Shown here: positions 1 to 4,300 of the stretch, piece by piece | How the letters are laid out: each line of letters starts with the position of its first letter | Position numbering within the stretch: position 1 is the first letter of the stretch | Source: SVTX01 sp045653805 | Lineage (GTDB): Bacteria > Bacillota > Clostridia > Oscillospirales > CAG-272 | Direction of reading: 5' to 3' | DNA: 5,715 nucleotides | Assembly (NCBI GenBank): GCA_045653805.1 | Contig: JAZOMF010000053.1 | Location: 1-5,715, forward strand | Position numbers and translations under genes: made by a program | Notes under the pieces: generated by a model | What the model was told of the DNA's origin: nothing | Databases searched by the model: none | What the model saw: only the letters and a program-made list of their open reading frames with translations

Positions 1-100
1 GCCGAGGACGTCGTCCCCTACGGTCTAAAACGATTGCCAATTTGTTTGTCGTAGAAGGTGTTTTAACGATTTCAAATTCGTAGGGGACGACGTCCTCGGC
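1..100. repeat. MITE-like element bounded by a perfect 22-bp inverted repeat
   Basis: Bases 1-22 are the exact reverse complement of bases 79-100, leaving 56 bp between the arms. The arms are GC-rich and the interior is AT-rich. The interior can pair further (AAAAC near 27 with GTTTT near 60, AATTTG near 39 with CAAATT near 73). It has no coding capacity. The left arm begins at base 1, so the element may extend beyond the window. GC-rich arms around a short noncoding core fit a dispersed palindromic or MITE-like intergenic repeat. The position downstream of the rplL terminator is a tolerant site for such elements. Copy number cannot be judged here, and no target-site duplication was identified. 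Confidence 0.75.
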
Positions 101-132
101 GTCCCGCTCGTTGAATTTAAATGTTCGTTAAC

Positions 133-159
133 GGGAGGAGCAAGCCACTCCCCCTACGG
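133..159. repeat. GC-rich hairpin, second intergenic repeat module
   Basis: GGG-A-GGAG (133-140) can pair with CTCC-CCC (148-154), giving seven pairs with one bulged A and a seven-base loop. The following bases CCCCTACGG (151-159) match the motif at 15-23 inside the left arm of the first repeat, so the two modules share an end sequence. This suggests a composite or nested array of dispersed intergenic repeats. No T-tract follows on either strand, so it is not a convincing terminator. Bases 160-216 contain nothing further that I recognise. Confidence 0.45.
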
Positions 160-216
160 CGTATGGTGTCGCCCCTCTCACCGATAAACTCCAATTTGTC
201 ATTTTGGCATATAAGC

Positions 217-252
217 AAAAACGAGCCGCGCGATTACTACCGCACGGCTCGT
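217..252 (-). terminator. Rho-independent terminator of rplJ-rplL
   Basis: On the minus strand, bases 252-241 pair with 232-221 in a 12-bp GC-rich stem containing one G-U wobble, with an eight-base loop (233-240). A run of five U follows (complement of 217-221). It lies about 70 nt downstream of the rplL stop. Transcription therefore appears to end after rplL rather than continue into rpoB, as it would in the classical arrangement. Confidence 0.9.
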
Positions 253-321
253 TCTGTTATCCAAAATTAACAGACAGTTTAACTTGCAATTTGTTGTTTA
301 GAAAAGGATCTAAGGTTTAAA

Positions 322-702
322 TTACTTGATCTCAACGGTTGCGCCTGCAGCCTCGAGGTCAGCCTTAACCTTCTCAGCGTCTTCCTTAGAAACGCCTTCC
401 TTAACTGCCTTGGGGCAGCCCTCAACCATGTCCTTAGCTTCCTTGAGGCCGAGACCGGTGATCTCACGGATAACCTTGATTACGTTGAGCTTCTTGTCGC
501 CGAATCCGGTGAGGATTACGTCGAACTCGGTCTTCTCCTCAGCTGCGGGAGCTGCTGCTGCGCCTGCTACTGCAACTACACCTACGGGAGCTGCTGCGGA
601 TACGCCGAACTCTTCCTCAACTGCCTTTACGAGGTCAGCGAGCTCGAGAATAGTAAGGGTCTTGATTTCTTCAACAATATTTGTGATCTTTTCGGATGCC
701 AT
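322..702 (-). CDS. rplL: 50S ribosomal protein L7/L12
   Basis: L7/L12 is the multicopy stalk protein of the large subunit. It binds L10 through its N-terminal domain and recruits and stimulates translational GTPases (EF-Tu, EF-G, IF2, RF3) through its C-terminal domain. The 126-residue product has the full family layout: N-terminal dimerisation helices (about 1-33), a flexible Ala/Val/Gly-rich hinge (about 35-55), and a globular C-terminal domain (57-126) with the diagnostic KVIREITGLGLKEAKD segment near 76-91. Length is normal. The start is fixed by AGGAGGT (711-717) eight bases upstream. It lies 63 bp after rplJ in the same transcript and is followed by a strong terminator at 217-252. Cys95 in EGCPK replaces the more usual Ala, a minor variation. 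Confidence 0.98.
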   Translation of the reverse strand: MASEKITNIVEEIKTLTILELADLVKAVEEEFGVSAAAPVGVVAVAGAAAAPAAEEKTEFDVILTGFGDKKLNVIKVIREITGLGLKEAKDMVEGCPKAVKEGVSKEDAEKVKADLEAAGATVEIK

Positions 703-765
703 TTTGAATTACCTCCTGAATATGGAAATATAAATAGATTTTTGTGTTTTGCGGTACTTGACCGA

Positions 766-1305
766 TTATTCTGCAGCTGCTTCTGCTGCGGGTGCTTCTT
801 CGGAGCCTTCGTTTTCTTTGTCGACGATAGCCTGAATAGCATAAGCGAAGTTGTAGATAGGAGACTTGATAGAGCCGAGGAACTTCGCAAGGAGAACTTC
901 CTTGGAAGGAATCTCTGCGAGGCTGTTAACACCTGCTGCATCGATAACCTCACCATCACAGTAACCGGCGAGGATCTGGAAGGAATCGATCTTATCAGCG
1001 TATTCCTTGAGGATCTTTGCGGGAGCGATGGGATCTTCGGGGCTGGAGATAGCGATAGCAGTCATACCGCTGAGGTACTGCTTCATATCGCTGTATCCGC
1101 ACATATCGCAAGCTCTGCCGGTGAGGGTGTTCTTCATAACAACGTACTTAACACCTGCTTCACGAAGAGCCTTACGGAGAGCTGTGTCCTTCTCAACGGT
1201 GATACCCTGATAATTAACAACTACACCGGATGCGCTTGCCTTAATCTGCTCTGCGAGGTCTGCAACTACCTGTTTCTTCTGTTCGAGTATTGCGTTACTA
1301 GGCAT
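766..1305 (-). CDS. rplJ: 50S ribosomal protein L10
   Basis: L10 anchors the L7/L12 dimers to 23S rRNA at the base of the stalk. In complex with L12 it also represses its own operon by binding the leader RNA. The 179-residue product shows the conserved N-terminal globular domain, including VVVNYQGITV near 28-37, the R-x-ALREAGVKY region near 44-54, and MKNTL at 57-61. The C-terminal helix (about 148-164) that binds L12 is followed by an Ala/Glu-rich tail. The start is set by GGGAGG (1315-1320), nine bases upstream. Transcription begins near 1492 behind a leader with an L10-type structure and attenuator. Oddity: a CxxC pair (Cys66, Cys69) follows the MKNTL motif, where I do not expect cysteines. 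rplK and rplA, usually just upstream, are absent. Confidence 0.97.
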   Translation of the reverse strand: MPSNAILEQKKQVVADLAEQIKASASGVVVNYQGITVEKDTALRKALREAGVKYVVMKNTLTGRACDMCGYSDMKQYLSGMTAIAISSPEDPIAPAKILKEYADKIDSFQILAGYCDGEVIDAAGVNSLAEIPSKEVLLAKFLGSIKSPIYNFAYAIQAIVDKENEGSEEAPAAEAAAE

Positions 1306-1334
1306 TTGATTTAACCTCCCGTGATTAAATGAAT

Positions 1335-1380
1335 AAAAAAACTTTCTTCCCGAGCGAAAGTACGCATACCGCGAAGAAAG
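1335..1380 (-). terminator. Leader terminator (attenuator) of the rplJ operon
   Basis: On the minus strand CTTTCTTC (1380-1373) pairs perfectly with GAAGAAAG (1349-1342). Inside it GCG (1372-1370) can pair with CGC (1356-1354). Seven U (complement of 1341-1335) follow at once. The structure lies between the L10 leader and the rplJ ribosome binding site, within the transcript, so it is an intra-leader terminator. In Bacillus subtilis the rplJL operon is known to be controlled by L10-L12-dependent attenuation at a terminator in the same position; extending that here is by analogy. Confidence 0.85.
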
Positions 1381-1420
1381 ATCTAAAAAACCACATAGGC
1401 ATATTTATATCATTTTAATT

Positions 1421-1493
1421 CTTCCTCGGCAGGGTGGCTTTACGCTTTTACGGGAACCTGCTGTCTTTGGATAAGAGCCTTTCTTGGCTCACT
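1421..1493 (-). ncRNA. L10 leader RNA (autoregulatory r-protein leader)
   Basis: The minus-strand transcript carries the recognisable core of the bacterial L10 leader: AAAGACAGCAGG (near 1466-1455) and CCTGCCGAGGAAG (near 1433-1421), whose GCAGG and CCTGC pair. At the 5' end GAGCC (1490-1486) and GGCTC (1479-1475) form a hairpin with an AAGAAA loop. The family binds the L10-L12 complex and reduces rplJL expression when those proteins are in excess. Promoter, leader, attenuator and rplJ follow in the expected order. The loop plus its closing base (AAGAAAG, complement of 1485-1479) can alternatively pair with the 5' arm of the attenuator at 1380-1374, so it may act as an antiterminator strand. 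Confidence 0.85.
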
Positions 1494-1498
1494 CGTGC

Positions 1499-1527
1499 AT
1501 TATATCACAAGAAAAATGATTTGTCAA
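1499..1527 (-). promoter_or_regulatory. Consensus housekeeping promoter of rplJ-rplL
   Basis: On the minus strand a perfect TTGACA -35 box (1527-1522), a 17-base spacer and a perfect TATAAT -10 box (1504-1499) are present, with an extended -10 TG one base upstream of the -10. Transcription is predicted to start at about 1493-1492, which places the L10 leader exactly at the 5' end of the RNA. The 1528-1566 stretch upstream is A/T-rich, UP-element-like, and shows no terminator for the preceding gene on the same strand. Confidence 0.93.
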
Positions 1528-1566
1528 TAGGTTTTTGAAAAATAATTTGAATTTTTTTGTATTTTT

Positions 1567-2124
1567 TTAAAATTTGTTGTTTTTTATGATGTTTTCAGCC
1601 ATTTTCACAAGTCTTTCACGTATCCACATAGGCTCAACTATCTTAAAATCCGATCGAAGTGTGATCAGTACGCTCAAAAACTGCTCCACGTTGTGGAATT
1701 CGCAGACGTACTTGTTGCGAGGCTCTCTGGAGATGATAAAATTCTTCAGCGAGAGCACGGAGAGCTTGTCAGGGATCTCGACGGTTGCGGTATAGGGTAT
1801 CTGCATCTGGTTAAATGCGTTCTCCGCTTGCATTGATGCTCCCGACATGCTGTCTGCCAGCTCGTTGAGCGAGTCGTCGTTATCGCTGGAGAGGACCAGA
1901 GGCAGGGAATACTGCTCGGTATAGTAATATCCCTTGTGCTCAAGGCTATATTCCATGGGTGCACCCAGCTTCTTTTTGAGGTAGTCAACGTCGCGTTGTG
2001 CCTGGCGGTGTGATATATCAAAGCGCTCTGCCAAACGCATGGCATTGGGATAATAGTTGTTTGCTATCTTTTTGTGTAGCCACTGTATTCTTGTATTTGC
2101 GGAATTTCCCGATGAAGTTTTCAT
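1567..2124 (-). CDS. HTH transcriptional regulator, DeoR/YafY-like, with no recognisable WYL core
   Basis: This is a predicted DNA-binding regulator of 185 residues. Residues about 11-70 match the winged-helix HTH at the front of WYL-family regulators: a helix with RIQWLHKKI, then AMRLAERFDISHRQAQRDVDYLKK as the helix-turn-helix, then a wing ending GYYYTE. Residues about 111-180 (TVEIPDKLS to VKMAENII) resemble the C-terminal WCX extension of the same family. Family members usually run to about 300-330 residues, with a WYL ligand-binding domain between these parts. Here only about 40 residues (70-110) separate them and no W-Y-L signature is visible. The likely start is ATG at 2124, since no in-frame alternative lies just upstream. 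Its GGAAAGGAA ribosome binding site is rather distant (about 13 bases). It follows the membrane-protein gene by 41 bp on the same strand, so it probably shares its transcript and may regulate it. Target and ligand are unknown. Confidence 0.75.
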   Translation of the reverse strand: MKTSSGNSANTRIQWLHKKIANNYYPNAMRLAERFDISHRQAQRDVDYLKKKLGAPMEYSLEHKGYYYTEQYSLPLVLSSDNDDSLNELADSMSGASMQAENAFNQMQIPYTATVEIPDKLSVLSLKNFIISREPRNKYVCEFHNVEQFLSVLITLRSDFKIVEPMWIRERLVKMAENIIKNNKF

Positions 2125-2165
2125 GTTTTTAGGACAGTTCCTTTCCTTATTATTATATATAGAGG

Positions 2166-3155
2166 TTATTGATCGCTTGTTTCGGTGGGATTTGTGGTGA
2201 TTTCGTCGGTGCTCTCTGATGCCGTCTCACACTCGGGTGTGTCGATTTCGGTATTTGTGATTTCTTTGGCGGAGTCGGCTTCCTCGTTACCGATCTCCGG
2301 GGAAGCGGTGCATACTTCGATGCGGCAGGCAAAGAGATTTACTGCGCTCTCTATGCCAAACAGAAGGAGCATGATGGGGAATGCGAAAAGGTCGGTTGTG
2401 TATTTAGCAAAATTGGGTGCAATCTCTGTGGCGAAGAGCACAAAGCAAAGCAGACACAATGCTGCTGACAAGAATTGAGTCAACACGAAATAAGGCGCTC
2501 CGTGTTTGCCAATGAGAGGTCGAAGCTGCGCGGTAGTTGCCAGCATTGCGGCTGCCGCGCCGAATTGTACCAGTATCTTTACGGGGGAATTTAACTCAAC
2601 GGAAAAATCAAGATAAAGCTTTGTGATTATCAAAGCTAAGAATATCACTCTTCCGTATCCGCTTATTAGAGCTGCTACTTTGCTGTCGCGAATTACAAGA
2701 TAAAGGGAGCACAGGGTAGATACGGCGGAGACCACTGTTATCATTGTAGCGAGAGTATCAAGCCCCTCATAAGATGCCGCGGCAGAACCTGCGTCGGAGG
2801 TAATTGCGGCGATTTTGGCACTCGCATCACTATATATATAATAAATGAAGGGAACTGCCGAAGTGCCTGCGGAAATTACCGCTATTATGCGATTTGCCGT
2901 GGGGGCGGGGAGAGTGAGGGTTGTGCCCTTGAGCATAAAAAGTGCCGATAGGGCGAAGATTACCGTTATTGCCAGTGCACCATATAGGGCAAAGACTACG
3001 GGAGAGGATATAAGATATCTGCTATCACGATTGAAAAAAAGTGCAAACGCCACAGCACCTATTATCATTAGCATGGCTATCATTATTGTCGATGCAATTT
3101 TGTATATAGTGGCGAACTGCCCGGCTTCCTTATTCAAATTTGTGTTTTGTTCCAT
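2166..3155 (-). CDS. Polytopic membrane protein of unknown function
   Basis: I do not recognise a family. The 329-residue product (counted from ATG at 3155) has about eight hydrophobic segments, numbered one higher if the preceding TTG codon is counted: roughly 20-42, 51-76, 89-109, 136-156, 166-185, 192-210, 222-245 and 255-277. The hydrophilic tail, about 278-330, is very rich in Glu, Asp, Ser and Thr. There is no obvious signal peptide, catalytic motif or transporter signature. The Thr/Ser/Glu tail looks disordered and is probably cytoplasmic if the helix count is right and the short, roughly neutral N terminus is inside. ATG is preferred over TTG at 3158 because GGAG at 3162-3165 is six bases from the ATG but only three from the TTG. 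The HTH regulator follows 41 bp downstream. It could be a small regulated membrane unit, but no substrate can be inferred. Confidence 0.8.
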   Translation of the reverse strand: MEQNTNLNKEAGQFATIYKIASTIMIAMLMIIGAVAFALFFNRDSRYLISSPVVFALYGALAITVIFALSALFMLKGTTLTLPAPTANRIIAVISAGTSAVPFIYYIYSDASAKIAAITSDAGSAAASYEGLDTLATMITVVSAVSTLCSLYLVIRDSKVAALISGYGRVIFLALIITKLYLDFSVELNSPVKILVQFGAAAAMLATTAQLRPLIGKHGAPYFVLTQFLSAALCLLCFVLFATEIAPNFAKYTTDLFAFPIMLLLFGIESAVNLFACRIEVCTASPEIGNEEADSAKEITNTEIDTPECETASESTDEITTNPTETSDQ

Positions 3156-3160
3156 CAAAA

Positions 3161-3165
3161 GCTCC
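3161..3165 (-). promoter_or_regulatory. Ribosome binding site deciding the membrane-protein start
   Basis: The minus strand reads GGAGC here. Spacing from GGAG is six bases to ATG (3155) and three bases to the in-frame TTG (3158), so ATG is the better initiation codon. Confidence 0.6.
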
Positions 3166-3217
3166 GTTTGGTATCGAATTGCTCATAAATATATGTGCAA
3201 AAAAGTTGTATATACAT

Positions 3218-3223
3218 ATTATA
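3218..3223 (-). promoter_or_regulatory. Possible -10 box for the membrane-protein gene
   Basis: A perfect TATAAT lies on the minus strand about 63 bases before the ATG at 3155, in a suitable AT-rich context. No good -35 hexamer stands 16-18 bases upstream (only a T-rich run), so this is a weak call that rests on position and the -10 alone. Confidence 0.35.
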
Positions 3224-3437
3224 CAATAAAATTGTTAACGAAAAATAGACAATCGGAACAAATTTGTATTTTTTTACTGTTTCAAGTTGAATTTTTGAGC
3301 AAAATTCGACTTGTTGAGAGGTAAGTGATGACAAAAAAGCCTCATTTTGTGCCAAAATGTTGATTATTTGTGAATGATGCACAAAAACGCCTTGTAAATT
3401 TCAGTGAAATTTTATGAAATAATTTTTTTATATACTA
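3224..3437. other. AT-rich divergent intergenic zone with four dyad symmetries
   Basis: No gene is supported here. Four inverted repeats follow one another: 3283-3295 with 3301-3313 (13 positions, one T-G), 3343-3349 with 3353-3359 (7 bp, 3-base centre), 3367-3372 with 3380-3385 (6 bp, 7-base centre) and 3396-3402 with 3406-3412 (7 bp, 3-base centre). None is followed by a U-tract that would make it a good terminator. They sit between the minus-strand membrane gene and the plus-strand S10 promoter, where operators for either unit could lie. AT-rich DNA yields chance dyads, so only the 13-base one is notable by itself. Confidence 0.5.
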
Positions 3438-3466
3438 TTGACAAAAAAGACAAAATAGTGTATAAT
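3438..3466 (+). promoter_or_regulatory. Consensus housekeeping promoter of the S10 operon
   Basis: A perfect TTGACA (3438-3443), a 17-base spacer (3444-3460) and a perfect TATAAT (3461-3466) are present. The upstream DNA is A/T-rich. Transcription should start at about 3472-3473, leaving a leader of roughly 350 nt before rpsJ. The hexamers and spacing are the same as in the rplJ promoter of this window, consistent with high growth-related expression of both operons. Confidence 0.93.
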
Positions 3467-3471
3467 TGTGG

Positions 3472-3804
3472 AGCTTGATATGCGATGAAACGAGAGGTTG
3501 CTCTTGAAGGGACGCCTTTAAGAGGTAATTTTCGTGGAGTATGTCCGTATGAACGGGCGACGTAGTCTTTCATACACACACTAAGCAACATGCGGCATAG
3601 TGGTGCTTGAGTGTTTGATCCTTTAGCTTTTAGTCCGGAGTTTGTCTGTAGTATGCTGACGCAGATAGATTCCGTGTTTTAATGGAGAGAGGAAGAAACA
3701 CACGGCACGGTGTACGAAGAAAGCGTCCCAACATTTAAAGGCGATTCGCTTCATTCTTATATATACGCACGAGCGTATGGCGAGTGAGCGAGAGCCAATA
3801 TCTG
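3472..3804 (+). promoter_or_regulatory. Long structured 5' leader of the S10 operon
   Basis: This stretch of about 330 nt has no supported gene but many potential hairpins. A: 3501-3510 with 3515-3524, ten pairs (one G-U) and a GACG loop. B: 3534-3536 and 3539-3543 with 3571-3575 and 3577-3579, enclosing 3544-3549 with 3554-3559. C: 3579-3587 with 3604-3613, one bulged G, sharing base 3579 with B. D: 3636-3648 with 3662-3674, thirteen pairs including wobbles, then UGUUUUAA. E: 3717-3725 with 3747-3758, three-base bulge. F: 3763-3768 with 3773-3778, six perfect pairs and an ACGA loop. In E. coli an S10-operon leader is bound by L4 to control transcription and translation; whether this leader does the same is inference. 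I do not recognise a named RNA family. Hairpin D could be an attenuator, although its U-tract is short. Confidence 0.7.
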
Positions 3805-3812
3805 AAAGGAGG
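3805..3812 (+). promoter_or_regulatory. Ribosome binding site of rpsJ
   Basis: AAAGGAGG lies nine bases before ATG at 3822. It rules out the in-frame ATG at 3777, which lies upstream of this site and partly inside hairpin F. Confidence 0.92.
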
Positions 3813-3821
3813 CACCTAACA

Positions 3822-4133
3822 ATGGCAGTTAATGAAAAAATCAGAGTTCGTCTTAAGAGCTACGATCACACTCTCATCGATACCGCTGCAGAGAAGATCG
3901 TAACCGTAGCAAAGGCAAACGGCAGCGAGGTTTCCGGTCCTATTCCGCTTCCTACCGAGAGAGAGATAGTTACTATCCTCCGTGCGGTACACAAGTACAA
4001 GGACGCTCGTGAGCAGTTTGAAATGCGCACTCACAAGAGACTCATCGATATCATCAAGCCCAACCAGAAGACTGTTGATGCTTTGATGAACGTTGAACTC
4101 CCTGCAGGCGTTGAGATCGAGGTTAAGCTTTAA
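3822..4133 (+). CDS. rpsJ: 30S ribosomal protein S10
   Basis: S10 is a protein of the 30S head and also acts as the NusE transcription antitermination factor partnering NusB. The product is 103 residues, the same as E. coli S10. It contains the family signatures IRVRLKSYDH (near 7-16), VSGPIPLPTE (near 37-46) and REQFEMRTHKRLIDI (near 62-76), and ends in a standard GVEIEVKL. The start at 3822 is chosen from the AAAGGAGG site and the family length; the upstream in-frame ATG at 3777 would add 15 residues not found in S10. It is the first gene of the S10 operon behind a leader of about 350 nt, and it is separated from rplC by an unusually long 167-nt spacer. fusA and tuf, often located just upstream, are not here. 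Confidence 0.98.
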   Translation: MAVNEKIRVRLKSYDHTLIDTAAEKIVTVAKANGSEVSGPIPLPTEREIVTILRAVHKYKDAREQFEMRTHKRLIDIIKPNQKTVDALMNVELPAGVEIEVKL

Positions 4134-4300
4134 TCTCAAAAAACAAAACAAAAACAATTTGTCTTATCAAGCACGCGAGATCCACTCGCAAAACAAAGAC
4201 AACAGCCGGCGGCGAACAAAACGCTGTGACGGTAACTTTGTAAGTCATGTTGAGCGGACGTGATCCGTATCAACCAATAATTTACAGGAGGAAAAAGAAA
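4134..4300 (+). promoter_or_regulatory. Structured rpsJ-rplC spacer with possible RBS-sequestering switch
   Basis: Gaps inside S10 operons are usually shorter. The spacer starts A-rich (4139-4155) and then offers several stems. GCGAG 4175-4179 pairs with CTCGC 4185-4189. ACAAAG 4193-4198 pairs with CTTTGT 4236-4241, enclosing ACAGC 4202-4206 with GCTGT 4223-4227. A ten-pair hairpin forms from 4249-4258 with 4264-4274 (one bulged A). Around that last hairpin TTTGTAA 4237-4243 can pair with TTACAGG 4282-4288, covering half of the AGGAGG site. The two uses of 4237-4241 exclude each other. No promoter or terminator is evident. The regulatory role is inference. Confidence 0.5.
4286..4291 (+). promoter_or_regulatory. 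Ribosome binding site of rplC
   Basis: AGGAGG lies nine bases before ATG at 4301. It decides this start over the in-frame ATG at 4247, which would add 18 non-family residues. Its first three bases can be drawn into the spacer fold. Confidence 0.92.

Noticed and set aside
752..764. Small hairpin (CGGT/ACCG) just after the rplJ stop as a terminator
   Set aside because: It has only four pairs and no U-tract, and rplL follows with its own ribosome site in the same operon.
742..1314. 190-codon plus-strand reading frame opposite rplJ
   Set aside because: It is the antisense shadow of L10, Cys- and Leu-rich by mirror composition, with no ribosome site.
3155..3382. 75-codon minus-strand reading frame in the intergenic zone
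   Set aside because: It starts with GTG behind a weak ribosome site, spans the dyads and the possible -10 box, has low-complexity AT-driven composition, and shows no family resemblance.
3283..3412. CRISPR-like array or tandem repeats
   Set aside because: The dyads differ from one another in sequence and spacing, and no direct repeat unit recurs.
3485..3565. Possible 26-codon upstream ORF (ATG to TAG) in the rpsJ leader
   Set aside because: The only GGAG (3470-3473) falls at or before the predicted RNA start, and the stretch is better explained by stable hairpins A and B. The peptide resembles nothing I know.
3777..3821. In-frame ATG giving a 15-residue N-terminal extension of S10
   Set aside because: It lies partly in hairpin F with no ribosome site. 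AAAGGAGG and the family length both support ATG at 3822.
4247..4300. In-frame ATG giving an 18-residue extension of L3
   Set aside because: AGGAGG at 4286-4291 and the conserved L3 start support ATG at 4301.
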